This document shows positions 22,984 through 35,266 of a DNA stretch of 60,000 nucleotides, in pieces; the stretch's first letter is position 1, and every line of letters begins with the position of its first letter. The notes under the pieces were generated by a model. That model saw only the letters and a list, made by a program, of their open reading frames with translations, was not told the origin of the DNA and did no database searches. The stretch is from Strigamia acuminata (taxonomy: Eukaryota > Arthropoda > Chilopoda > Geophilomorpha > Linotaeniidae), in the NCBI GenBank assembly GCA_949358305.1, contig OX442318.1, positions 5,134,501 to 5,194,500 of the forward strand, given 5' to 3'. Both the position numbers and the translations under genes were made by a program.

Positions 22984-23010
22984 ATACTTCCCTTTATTGA
23001 AAAATATATA

Positions 23011-24676
23011 CAACTACATTTCAAAAGTTTAGAAAGTGAGTGAAAAATTCACTCACTTTGTGAATAACACCAAAAATATGACTTAAAAGCTAAGCAAAAC
23101 CAATTTATACCATCAGATTTGAATAAAACAATTATTTTTCATCTAAAATAACTTATAGTTACATATATTTAGTTATATAGTTTAGTTACAGATCGAGATT
23201 TTCAAAACATCACTTGTGTCAAAAGTTTAGAAACTTGAAAAAATCATTTCATAAGTTTAGAAAGTGCAGCATAATTTCTTTATTTCGACTTGAAAATAGG
23301 ACATTTTCATTTTTTTGTTTAGTATTTTGTTGGATGATCTCTGCATCGTATGACCGCCTTCAATCTGCGAGGCATTGTAGACACTACAGTAGGGGCAAAA
23401 CAATTGCGACATGTTGAATCTCATGGCTGTATCTCGAGAAAAAAAGGAGGAAAACCAATGAAATTTTAACTGAATATTTGTCCAACATTCTGCTTTGTTC
23501 ACCTAAAATTTTATGACAATCTATCCATTAGTTCTAGAGAAAAAAATTATTTTATGAAGTGACATCAAAATTTAAGAGACAAAAGTAAGTAACAAACTCT
23601 GTTAACCATCGAGAAACCTTACAACAATCTCTGTTAATGCTTTGTTGGCCCTCCTTTAGCTTGTACTATTGCTTTCAATCATTCAGCCATACTTTCAAGC
23701 AATTTTTGTAGCACTGTTTTAGACATACTTTACACCCAAACATCAAGCAAAGCTAATTTCAACTATGGAACATTTTTTTCTCAACTCTAGAGAAACTTTT
23801 TGATTCAAATCAAGAAATCATTTCATAACTGTTCAGTTGGATTAAGTTTTAAATAACTGAGAAGGCCATTGAAGATGTCTGATTTTTTTTGGTGTGAAAT
23901 ATTCTCACGCAAATTTTGATATATGTTTTTGGTTGTTATCCTGTTGCTACAACCAACCCCAATATTTTTTTATTCCTCAAGATTTTTTTCTAAATTGTCT
24001 CTGTAAACATTAGTATCCATTATTTCTTCGATAGATTGGAGATTTCCAACCTTTCGCATCCCCAAACCAACACTGAACTATTTTTTCAGGGCAGTCACTT
24101 CATAAAATAATTTTTTTCTCTAGAACTAATGGATAGATTGTCGTAAAATTTTAGGTGAACAAAGCAGAATGTTGGGCAAATATTCAGTTAAAATTTCATT
24201 GGTTTTCCTCCTTTTTGTCTCAAGAGACAGCCATGAGATTCAACATGTCGCAATTGTTTTGCCCCCTTCTGTAGTGTCTACAATGCCTCGCAGATTGAAG
24301 GCGGTCATACGATGCAGAGATCATCCAACAAAATACTAAACAAAAAATAAAAATGTTCTATTTTCAGGTCGAAATAAAGGAATTATGTTGCACTTTCTAA
24401 ACTTATGAAATGATTTTTGCAACTTTCTAAACTTATGAAATGATTTTTGCAACTTTCTAAACTTTTGACACAAGTGAGGTTTTGAAAATCTCGATTTGTT
24501 ACTAAACTATATAACTAAATATATGTAACTGTAAGTTATTTTAGATGAAAAATAATTGTTTTATTCAAATCTGATGGTATAAATTGGTTTTGCTTAGCTT
24601 TTAAGTCATATTTTTGGTGTTATTCACAAAGTGAGTGAATTTTTCACTCACTTTCTAAACTATTGAAATGTAGTTG
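23011..24676 (-). mobile_element. Foldback Tc1/mariner element, arms about 560 bp
   Basis: Arms from about 23011-23570 and 24110-24676 are near-exact reverse complements starting CAACTACATTTCAA. TA lies at 23009-23010 and 24677-24678. The centre, read on the minus strand, contains a decayed Tc1-type transposase C-terminal part (LQWPSQ and neighbouring words in shifted frames, many stops). Placed just downstream of gene 2, it separates the stop from the original AATAAA. Confidence 0.85.
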
Positions 24677-24678
24677 TA

Positions 24679-24836
24679 CAGTGTAAACTGTGTAGACGGG
24701 TCCCAGCAAGTTGTCTGGACTAAAGGGCTGTCCTGATGGGAGAGGCAATTTAATATTGCTGGGTATAGGGTTGGACCAAATCAGGACCTCCAAATTGTCC
24801 GGACGGTGCTATGGCCGGTCTACACAGCTTACAATG
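24679..24836. mobile_element. 158-bp hAT-type MITE
   Basis: Ends CAGTGTAAACTGTGTAGACG and CGGTCTACACAGCTTACAATG are imperfect inverted repeats of the CAGTG hAT type. No clear 8-bp duplication because it abuts the foldback element. Confidence 0.6.
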
Positions 24837-24842
24837 TAAAAG

Positions 24843-25457
24843 CAATAAAAAAAACATTAAACATTAAAGCCCTCACACTATCAGCCCCAATTGAATTTTG
24901 CAGACTTGCCGTCACCGGCAAAAACATGATTTTCTTGCGGGGACGGTTTCCGAATGTCTTTCAATACCAAATCCAACTCGCCAAGAAATACTTTCGATGC
25001 ATTGCACACTAATTAGGCCTTACTTTGACCCATTCCGCAACTCGACCAGAATATATTACAGAAAATCAGCTCGCACAACACAACACCGTTGTCAAGTTTT
25101 TGGAGAAAAACCTCTATATTTCATAGACTAAATTTGTCTCAAACAAAAGTCATCTATTTAGCCATATCTCGCCAACAGTGCATGCTATAGAAATGGATTC
25201 CTCAGCTCATTTCTGATCGGTTTGGCTTCTTTTCCATTGCCTCATAAGTAGTCTCTGTTATGAGCGATTGATTTACAATAGCCTTAAGATTATAGATTGT
25301 TTAGAACATAAAATCATGTAAACTTTTATTCTTATTTATTGTGATATTTGATTGTTATTTGACTAAAATTAACCTCTGGATATTCAATTCTCGAATTTTA
25401 AACTTGAATAAAAAAAAGCTATTTAAAGCTATTTGCTGTCTAAAAAATAACACTTTA
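24843..25457. repeat. Array unit: 3' flank of gene 2
   Basis: Homologous to 6829-7440, beginning with the displaced AATAAA at about 24844. Noncoding. Confidence 0.75.
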
Positions 25458-25867
25458 CTCCGGCTGATCGTAAGTGGGTACCCAGTTCCTATTGGCCGAG
25501 CCTGTTTACTCCAAACTGTTACTTTTATACTACCACCAGGAAATGTAGTTTTGTTGTGTTTTTAATTTGTTTGATTATTGTAATGGTTGAAATGATGTTA
25601 ATTGCCTTTTATTTAATAATAAAAAATTTTTAAAATTCTTAAAGCAATGTTTTATGCTGTTATTTTTTCAAAATACATGTTTGTTCAGTTAGTTCAGTTT
25701 ATTGGTTGCTTTGGCAGGAAAGCAAGCTATTTTAGAATTTTATGATTGATTGTTTTGTCTGGCAAGCACTCAACATGTATTTTGGCCTATTTTTATGTAT
25801 ATCTAAGTTACACCAGTGAAATGGCTCGGCCAATAGGAACTAGGTACCCACTTACGATGAGCCAGAG
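25458..25867. mobile_element. 410-bp MITE, sister of 7441-7850
   Basis: Nearly identical in sequence and position to the copy after gene 1, so it was copied with its flank. Confidence 0.8.
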
Positions 25868-25975
25868 TATAGAAAAAAATCTCTGAATGTTTAAGTAAGT
25901 GTGTTGGGCCGTATCCACGTGTAGCCATCTTAGACCGCATGTGGTCCATGAGCCGTGGGTTGGGCACCCCTGCTA

Positions 25976-26640
25976 AATCGTCAACCGGAAGTCCTCGGAT
26001 ACTAACCTTTTCATTACAGATTTGAACCAGACCCCGATGTACAACTAGGACCAAATAATCAACCGATTCAGACGACATCTTACCGACCCAATGAAGCCGA
26101 CTTGATATTATCATAGCGCCGTTTAGGCGACTGTATGTATAGTTAATCGACCAATTTATACAGCCAATTGTCGGCATAGTTATTGTATAATTGTATTCCA
26201 TGCAAATTGATTAATATAATCACTTTACGGTGATTATATTTATATATCAATAAATATGTTATGTCTTGATAATCGCTTGTTTCATTATTTTACCCAGTTC
26301 ACACTTTAGGTTTTGTCAGTCCTATCTCTCAACTACTGAATAGATAGACTAGCTTGTTATGCCAAAATACACATTTTGAGCGAATAGCGTCATCGAAAGG
26401 TCATCGTCACAATGTCATTTTAGCGACACAAAATTCGCTAAAATGACATGCTAACGGCACTAATATTAACCTAGTTTAGGTTTAATTCCTAAGAAGGGCC
26501 CCCCCCTTGACCCCCCGCAAACCTAGCCTTACTGGTTTTTTGTCGCTAAAACGTGATTGCTAAAATGGGACTTTTTACGTAAAAATCGCTTAAATGAGCG
26601 TCGCTAAAATGACTATAACCGGTCCGGAAAGCAAGCAATT
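25976..26640. other. Unassigned insertion plus repeat copy
   Basis: 25976-26330 is unique in this window and interrupts the array spacer; an antisense reading (26201-25975) is open but I do not recognise it. 26468-26625 is the second copy of the CGCTAAAACGAG repeat. 26640-26967 returns to array spacer, including a MITE right end at 26707-26770. Confidence 0.35.
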
Positions 26641-26969
26641 TTTGAATTTTATGATTGATTGTTTTGTCTGGCAAGCACTCAACATGTATTTTGGCCTATT
26701 TCACTGGTGTAGGTCACCAGTGAAATAGCTCGGCCAATAGGAACTGAGTACCCACTTACGATGAGCCAGAGTGTAGAAAAAAATCTCTGAATGTTGAAGT
26801 AAGTGCGTTGGGCCGTATCCGCGTGTAGCCATCTTAGACCGCATGTGGCCCATGAGCCGTAGGTTGGGCATCCCTGCTACACATGAAGATTGTTGTTTGA
26901 ACTCAACTTTTGACATATTTTCCAAAATAAAATCTTCAATTTTTATTATGAAGTAATTTTTAAAATGTA

Positions 26970-28013
26970 CCGTAAAGTCGAGTGAATGTGGCTGATTTTT
27001 ATAGTAAATTGTTAATAGTGCCTTCAATTTAATAACTACAGAACTGTTAACTATGTGTTCAGGTGGGTCTTAGGTAGTTACAATACCCATATCAAACATT
27101 TTTATTTTTTGTCACACATTTCCTGTTTTTTAAAAAAAACCATGGTGGCCACATTCACCTTCATTGGTGGGTGCTATTGGCCACCTCGTTTGTTTTTAGC
27201 TGAAATGACACATTCAGCGTCTGAAACGACAAATTCAGCTTCGTAGAAGGTTAATGTGGCCTATAAAAATGTTTTAAAAAAATTCTATGTGCCAAAAAAT
27301 AAATTTTAAATTTTTTTTTTAGTTTTTTGGGTTAAACAAGTAAACCAAAAAAACTACGTTTTTGAAAAAGGCTTTTATGCTGTATCCCTGAGAAATTTGA
27401 ATCTATACTAAAAATTTGTCAAATAACAAATCATTTTTTAGCAAAAAAAAAAATGTAGCTCAGATCAAAAAGTTATCAGCACCATTTGAAAAAGCGGCAA
27501 ATTCTGCACAGGAAACATATTTCTAATTTTTTAAACCGTTCATTTTTCATATTTTTTGTTTTTATGGCTAAATTCAAATCAAATTTCTTACTAAATTGAC
27601 CATGCGGTAGCTGGCTACGATCGTAAAAAAACGTATTTTTTTTTTACCGAATCGAAAAAAGAAACATACAGGCTTGTGCAGAATGCAATTTCCAATCAAA
27701 TGAGCGTGGTTTCAGGATTTTTAAATCCTTTTTTAGTGCCGAAAACATCAAAATTCGTATCGGGCGAACATTAAAGAACACGGGTTCCGCCAGGTGGCGC
27801 TCCGGTATGCTTAAAGTTTGCCGTAAATCAGAGTTTTCAGCATTCGTACTTCCAGTCCACAGCGCCGAAAAATGAGTCTTTTTTTTATTTCTTTTTTTCA
27901 TAATGTGTAGAATGACCTGTTCTAGGGCGGTACGAAGCCCAAATTTTAATTTTTTGTTACGGTGAATTGATTTTTGGAAAAAACACCCAAAATTAGACAA
28001 ACCGGAAGTTGAA

Positions 28014-28052
<39 letters not shown>

Positions 28053-29149
28053 TTCAAGGTAAGTTAAATAAAAGTCTTTAAAAAAACAAAATTTGTCATT
28101 TTTTAAAAATCATCACAGATTTGTATAAAATTCATCACAGATTTGTATAAAAATCATCACAGGTTTGTATAAAAATCATCACAGATTTGTATAAAAATCA
28201 TCACAGATTTGTATAAAAAACTACTACAGATTTGTATAAAAAACTACTACAGATTTGTATAAAAAACTACTACAGATTTGTATAAAAAACTACTACAGAT
28301 TTGTATAAAAAACCACTACAGATTTGTATAAAAAAATTTTCACAGATTTTTAAAAAAATTTCAGATTTTTAGAAAATTGTGTTTTATTTCATCTTGCACC
28401 AAGTTTTGGTGTGTAATGTGTTGGCATTCTTAACTTACAATACAAATTAGTAAAATGGCATAAACAAACCTCAATTGTGAGCTCATTGTGGCAACATCAT
28501 TGGCGCCGCAACATTGGATATGACTACTTCCGGTTGGGGTTGAATGTGGCCATGTATGGCCACATTCAACTCCGAATGAGTGAGTTGTCTTTCTAACATC
28601 ACTGTATCAAAACTATTAAAGTTAGCAACATTATTATTTTTTTGTAACATTATAACACATTGAAGAATGAGTACTTAAAATTTCAATCAGCAGTTAGTGT
28701 GAGGAGCCAATAACTGGATCTGGCGTCATTGAAAGATAATCCGAACATTTATTCTATTTTCACCATTACACTCTAATATGATACAGACGACATTAGCTTT
28801 CTGTATTGTAACTAAGCAACTACCAACAATAGAATCGCCATCTAGTGATGTGATTTTAACTGTGTAATCAACAACAACCTCACAGTTAGCAATACTTTTT
28901 TTTACAGACATCTTTTTTCAGGCCTCATTTTTCACTAGTTTTACATGAAATGCTTAAATAATGTGTAGATTTTTTTAAATTGATCACAAAAACGTGAAAT
29001 ATTTTTTTAAACAAGCTGAAACCATGATAGATTAATTAAAAATAACAACTAAATGATAAATGGCCCAGCAGAAAGTGAGGGATTTTTTTCTACAAATTTC
29101 ATTTTTGGCCACATTCACCTGCCGGTGCCACATTCACCCGACTTTACGG
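26970..29149. mobile_element. 2.18-kb non-autonomous TIR element with TA duplication
   Basis: Ends CCGTAAAGTCGAGTGAATGTG and CATTCACCCGACTTTACGG, with TA at 26968-26969 and 29150-29151 and the uninterrupted spacer at 8045. The phrase CCACATTCAC and its complement recur inside (27150, 28550, 29110). It contains other repeats (27330-28060, also found at 30640-31720), a GACA microsatellite at 28013-28048 and a minisatellite. No transposase recognised. Confidence 0.75.
28108..28350. repeat. 22-bp minisatellite, about 10 units
   Basis: Two homogenised variants in blocks: AAAATCATCACAGATTTGTAT first, then AAAACTACTACAGATTTGTAT. Confidence 0.9.
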
Positions 29150-30005
29150 TAGTTCATAAATGCTTTCCATTCAGCAGCTATTTTAAAATAGGAAATTTCC
29201 CCAATACATATTCTTTTACCTTTTACTTCTTAAATGAGAACATCAGTCGTGAGTCTTGTGGCAATTTTTCAAAAAACATTGTAGCAAAAGCTTGTGGGTA
29301 TTTACAGTAATCCTGTACCAATAATCATCTTACTTTAAACACACTTAAAAGGAGTAAATAAAACACAACGAATAAATTATAGTTAATTTAGTCTTGGCTT
29401 ATTAATAAATAACTGAATCCAGTTATTTAAACCAATTGTATCGCTTGGCTACCCAAGGGTGACCTGCGTCACTGCCACACACCGCCAAATGGCCCTAACG
29501 TCATCCCCTGCGACAGAACGTTATGTTTCACCGACCTCGCCGTACATGGGGTCTACACCCTGGGTGTGACGGGTCAGTTGCCGGTGCCGAATGCCGAATG
29601 CGGCACTGCCAACACGCGAGTAGATGGGAGACTCTAACCCTTAGACAACGAATTAAAGGCAAACAAACAACAATCTGGAGTCCACAGTAAGGCGTAATAC
29701 GGCTGGAATTAGGTCAACTTTGTTTTGTTTAAGTTTTGCCCGGTGTAGATTGTTGATTCATTATTGAACGTGCAATTATTGCAGCGCTCCAAACCAACAG
29801 CAGCATTCGTAAGTACTACAACCAATCAATAGAATTTCAGAAATAAAATTTATTGAATACTTTTTGCCGTAAAAAGAAATGAAAGCAGACATGGCTGAAA
29901 AATTTGTAGTGAGTTAGTCATGGTTTGTATTGTTTGTATTCAAAGTTTGACAATTTGTATTCTGTTAGAACTAGAATAAACCTTGGTTTTCCAATGTGCT
30001 GTCAA
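29150..30005. repeat. Array spacer copy (homologue of 8045-9600)
   Basis: Contains the second GC-rich block (29447-29650) and ends with sequence found upstream of genes 2 and 3 (29880-30005), but no channel gene start follows. It is consistent with a lost gene copy between genes 2 and 3. Confidence 0.6.
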
Positions 30006-30620
30006 CTACTACTCAAACCCAGGTGTAAGTGGTCACCTCTTTTCAGTGTGTAATCAAATGTTTATTTCAAGTTTTTCAGGTTTAGTGTAATAAATAAATA
30101 AATTTGCACTCGAGGGTTGAAAAATACACTGAATTTACTTTAATTCAAAAAAAAAAAAAATAAATAAACAAATAAACAAAAAAGTTATGACTGATTTCAG
30201 TTGAGTTATTTGACACAAGTGAAAGTGGTCACTGCACTACTTGACTCATGTGAAAGTGGTCAAGTCATTTTGATATTTTGTAACATCTTCTTTAGCATTA
30301 ATTTCTGTCTGAATACGGTCTGGCATGGTTTCTATTAGTTCTTGACAATATTCTGGAGTGATCGAGCCCCACAGGCCAAGTCAAAACCTAAATGTGATGG
30401 GTTTGAAAACTGAGCAATTGACTTGACTTTATGTTTAGAATCATTTTCCTGCTGAAATATCCATTTCAAAGCCAGTTTATCATCTGCAAATGGAAGCATA
30501 ACAATCCTCCAACACTTTTTTATAAGTATATTGGTCTGTGAAACCCTTAATTTAATGTTGTGGACCGATACACATACAGGAAATCATCCCCAAGCCATTT
30601 TACTATTGGGATGGCTTGAG
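30006..30620 (-). mobile_element. Tc1-like transposase 3' fragment
   Basis: Minus strand around 30371-30275 reads WGSITPEYCQELIETMPDRI then EINAKEDVTKY, matching the typical C-terminus of Tc1-type transposases. Upstream coding is degraded. The left part (30005-30250) has repeated GTGAAAGTGGTCA phrases. Confidence 0.65.
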
Positions 30621-30639
30621 GATGGTTTCCTCTATGAGG

Positions 30640-31905
30640 AAATGAGTGTGGTTTCAGGATTTTTAAATCCTTTTTTAGTGCCGAAAACATCAAAATTCGT
30701 ATCGGACGAACATTAAAGAACACGGGTTCCGCCAGGTGGCGCTCCGGTATGCTTACAGTTTGCCGTAAATCTGAGTTTTCAGCATTCGTACTTCTAGTCC
30801 ACAGCGTTTAAAAATGAGTCTTTTTTTATTTTTTTTTTATTATAATGTGTGGAATGACTTGTTCTAGGGCTTGACGAAGCCCAAAATTTAATTTTTTGTT
30901 ATGCTGAATTGATTTTTGGAAAAAACACCCAAATTTAGACAAACCGGAAGTTGAACCACACACACACACACACACAAACGTTCAAGTCAAGTTAAACAAG
31001 TAAACCAAAAAAACTACGTTTTTGAAAATGGCTTTTATGCTGTATCCCTGCGAAATTTGAATCCATACTAAAAATTTGCCAAATGACAAATCGTTTTCTA
31101 GCAAATAAAAAAAAATGTAGCTCAGATCAAAAAGTTATCAGCACCATTTGAAAGAGCGGCAAATTCTGCACAGGAAACATATTTTTAATTTTTTAAACTG
31201 TTAATTTTCCATATTTTTTGTTTTTATGGTCAAATTTAAATTTCTTACTAAATTGACTATGCGGTCGCCGGCTACGATTTTGGCGACACACACGCTTGCT
31301 TGTTACAATTTAAAGTGATTCTTTATTCAAATTCAACTAATTATATATCTCACTGGTCAGCCCTGATTGGCTATTTACAATAAAACGTCTATCGGACGTT
31401 TTGTCAGACGTGTAACGTCCAATCGCATCCTGGCGACGTGTTGTCCCAGGTGGCGCTCCGGTTTGCTTACAGTTTGCCGTAAATCAGAGTTTTCAGCATT
31501 CGTACTTCCACTCCACAGCGTTTAAAAATGAGTCTTTTTTTTCATTTCTTTTATTATAATGTGTGGAATGACCTGTTCTAGGGCGCTACGAAGCCCAAAT
31601 TTTAATTTTTTGTTATGCTGAATTGATTTTTGAAAAAAACACCCAAATTTAGACAAACCGGAAGTTGAACCACACACACAAACGTTCAAGTCAAGTTAAA
31701 TAAAAGCCTTTAATAAAAGCCTTTAAAAATGATCAAAGGAATGTTTTGATAATGAAAACGTCATCAAAACGTTGAAAACCCATGCAAAAAGTTACGTTTT
31801 TGCGATGTTTTCATCATCAAACCTGGTGAAAGCGAACATCGATCAAGTTCACTCTTAAAAGTGAATTTAGTTCTTTTTTTCCGTTCACTTGTAAAAGCGA
31901 ACTAC
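30640..31905. repeat. Cluster of dispersed repeat fragments
   Basis: 30640-31270 and 31440-31700 match 27330-28060, including CAGGTGGCGCTCCGGT and a CA-rich microsatellite at 30956-30978. 31730-31905 matches part of the GTTCAC element at 40067-40572. No gene seen. Confidence 0.7.
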
Positions 31906-31927
31906 TACTACATTTCAAAAGTTTATT

Positions 31928-31972
31928 ATTAATCGCATACTTTCCTTTATTGGAAAAAAATATAAACAATAA
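31928..31972 (+). pseudogene. 3'-terminal relic of a fourth channel gene
   Basis: The last 15 codons of the channel genes (ending with IGKKYKQ and stop) and the overlapping AATAAA are preserved, followed by the usual 3' flank (31973-32760). Everything upstream has been replaced by repeats. It is the trace of a deleted array member between genes 2 and 3. Confidence 0.75.
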
Positions 31973-32760
31973 AAACATTAAACATCAAAGCCCTCAAACT
32001 ATCAGCGCCAATTGCATTTTGCATACTTGCCGTCACTGACAAAACATGATTTTCTTGCGAGGACGATCTCCGAATTTCTTTCAGCACCGAATCCAACTCG
32101 CCAAGAAATACTTTCGATGCATTGCACACTAATTCGGCTTTGCTTTGAACCATTCCGCAACTCGACCAGAATATATTACAGAAAATCAACTCGCACAACA
32201 CACAACACCGTTGTCAATATATGGGAGAAAAATCTCTTTTCTTCACAGACTAAATTTGCCTCAAAAGTCAGCTTCTTAGCCGTATCTCGCCAACGGTGCA
32301 TGCTATGGAAATGGATTCCTCAGCTCATTTCTGATCGGTTTCGCTTCTTTTCCCGTGCCTCCTAAGTAGTGACTGTTATGAGCGATTGATTTACAATAGG
32401 CTTAAGATTTTATATTGTTTATAACATAAAATCCTGTAAACTTTTATTCTTATTTATTGTGATATTTGATTGTCATTTGAATTAGACTGATAACTTCTGA
32501 ATATTCAAACTCTCGAATGTCAAAATTCAATAAAAAGAAGGTGAAAAATTGTTATTTTAAAGCTTTTTGGTGTCTAAAAAAAACTCTCTGAATGTGTTAA
32601 TAAGTGTGTCGGGCCGTATTCCCGTGTAGCCATCTTAGACCGCATGTGGTCCGCGAGCCGCAGATTGGCCACCCTTGCTACACATGAAGATTTTTGTTTG
32701 AACTCAAGTTTTGACATATTTTTCAAAATAAAATTTTCAATTTTGATTAATTTTTAAAAT
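31973..32760. repeat. Array unit: 3' flank of the relic
   Basis: Homologous to 6829-8045 but without the 410-bp MITE (uninterrupted around 32575). Confidence 0.75.
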
Positions 32761-32878
32761 GACGTTCATAAATGCAGCGCCCCTGTAGGCCAGTCACCGC
32801 ACCCAAGGGCGCACAGTTTGGGGGCCACTGGTTTAATGTATGTGGAAACTGGTGGTTTCCAAAATGTATTAAGCTATA

Positions 32879-33481
32879 CTCTTGTTCGACTCAAAAGGGT
32901 GCCCTTCTCCCATTGGCCGAGCCGCATTACTCCTACCTTAAGTTTGTATTACTACCACTAAACTCTATTCCAAAAAGTAATTGAAATACTCCCATTGGTT
33001 GGTTGGTGCTCTAGTTCAGTTGTGTATTGAATATGATGCTGTTTTCAGATTCCAGTAGACTTGTGCGAAGATTTTCAATGCATTTATACTGGTGTTATGA
33101 ATCTCCCAACCAATGGGAGTATTTCAATTACTTTTTGGAATAGAGTTTAGGAGAAGTAGTTTTTATGTTTATTATCATTTGTGATTGCTTTTACCATTTA
33201 AGTTGATATAATTTCGATTATTTGTATCAAGAAATGTTACTTCCTTTGAAGAAATAAAGTTGTATGAACATATAAATCAAAAACTCATTTTTGTTCTGTT
33301 TATCAGTTTCTTTGTCTGGAAAGCAAACAATTTTGAAATTTTGGCTGTTACCTAGGCAATCGATTACAATGTCTGTACATTGTAATGCATTTCTGGTGTT
33401 TAGGTCTACATTTTTGGATCACTACACCAGTGATACGGCTCAGCCAATGGAAGAAGGGCACCCTTTTGAGTCGAACAAGAG
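32879..33481. mobile_element. TACTCTTGTTCGACTC-family MITE with a nested element
   Basis: Inverted ends CTCTTGTTCGACTCAAAAGG and complement, flanked by TA. Interrupted at 32961 by the next element. Confidence 0.8.
32961..33147. mobile_element. 187-bp MITE nested in the preceding one
   Basis: Perfect inverted repeats of about 42 bp beginning AACTCTATTCCAAAAAGTAA. TA at 32959-32960 and 33148-33149, and the intact target is visible at 5408. The perfect arms suggest recent movement. Confidence 0.9.
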
Positions 33482-33769
33482 TATAGTTCCGTGGCGCAAG
33501 TGAAAAGGCTCACATGTGACCCAGATTGAATATACCTTGAACAATGAATAAAATTTCTGTGTGTTTTTCAAATGTAACCTGTCTACACACGTTTTCTCGA
33601 GTCCACAACATTTCGATCCGAATCCGATTCCATCCGTCGAGTTAATAAGTTTTAAGAATGTATCATTTATACAAGTTGCTCGTGCAACGTTTCAATTTAT
33701 AAGTGGTTAAGTGACACCATTAAAAAATAATTTAAAAAAACAATAACGAAGATATTTCTTTTTGTTTAA

Positions 33770-35266
33770 AAGACCGGCTGGAATTAGGTCAACGTTGTAT
33801 CGCAGCATTCCAAACCAACAGCAGCATTCGAAAGTACTACAACCGATCAATAAAATTTCAGAAATACAATTTATTGTATGCTATTTGCCATAAAAAGAAA
33901 TAAAACTAACGACCTTACCACATGTTAGATATTTTATTACTACTGTGTAATTCTTATAATTATATTTTCCATTAAACTTCAAAGTAATGACCTAACAAAC
34001 TACACACGTTTTTATTAGGGCCATTAGAGCAGTCAACAACATTGATAAGAGCAAATAAGAATCAATTTTGTGCATAACTGGAATAGTTACTTGCAGACTG
34101 AGTTTAAGCCCGTCAAGTAAGTCAGAAAACCTGCTCATTTATAATAACAGATGAATACTTTTATTTTTTTAAATATTAATCTAGATTTTTGTCATTTCAA
34201 CGTTAAATTTGTACACAGTTCAAACTGAAACCAAAGTCCCACTAGATGCGAAACAAAAACGTGATTGGTCATCTAAAGCCACACAGGTATTGCTATCTAA
34301 TGAATATTTTTTTGGAAGTGTAGCAACAGGGAAAATCAGTTGTAAAATTCAGATTATTTATTGGTGGGAAAAAAATCTGTAAAAACAAGTTCAACAGTTG
34401 GGAGATACTGAAATTGGGAATATTAGTCTTCTTTTGGAGATAAAGTCAGGAAGGAAAGAGGGGAAAATAAACGTGCTTATGGTTGACAGAACATTGCAGC
34501 AGACACGGCTGAAAAATTTGTAGTGAGTTAGTCGTGGTTTGAATTGTTTGTATTCAAAGTTTAACAATTTGTATTCCGTTAGAACTAGAATAAACCTTGG
34601 TTTTCCAATGTGCTGTCAACTATACGCCGACAGCACACTTTTGAAAATTTGAATTTTTTTCTTCAGATTCTGTTAGTATTCAGTTAGTATTCATTTGTAA
34701 CGTATAAATTATCATTTATATTGGTTTGCAACTAATTATGTGCTGCCAACTTGATGCTGGAATGCACTCTCCCAAATTCAGTTTTTCCAAACAGAATATG
34801 TTAGTACTCCGTTAGTACTCATTTGTAATGCACAAATGGATATTTGTATTGGTTTACAAAAGACACAAAATTGATTTGGCTGGTTCCAAAGAAATATAAT
34901 TTATACCTTTACAGCACCTCATGCTGATAATTTCTGTTTACATACAAGTAAAAATTATCAGTGCAGGGTGTAAAAGACTACATCTGAATTTTAAGCACTA
35001 AATCGATAACAAAGTACTTCAGCAAATTTAGCAGAACACACCAATTATTTAGGTTCAAGTGGTACAAGTGGGAGAGATACTGAAATTCTGTTAGTATTCA
35101 TTTGTAACGTAAAAATTATCATTTGAATTGGTTTGCAACTACCTGTAATTCTGTGTTTAGCATAAACTTGTCAGAAAGCACCAATTCATTAGGTTCTTCA
35201 CAATATGAATGTCAATTCTTTCAAGCAATACTTTATCTTCTCTTCTAGATAATATAAATAACAGCA
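33770..35266. promoter_or_regulatory. Upstream region of gene 3, duplicated upstream of gene 2
   Basis: Homologous to 8690-9932 plus 11573-11746. It keeps the acceptor TTCTCTTCTAG at about 35248. No ORF in common. Promoter role is inferred from position only. Confidence 0.35.

Noticed and set aside
28108-28350. Possible CRISPR-like array of 22-bp repeats
   Set aside because: Units are directly adjacent with no unique spacers and the genome is eukaryotic. It is a minisatellite.
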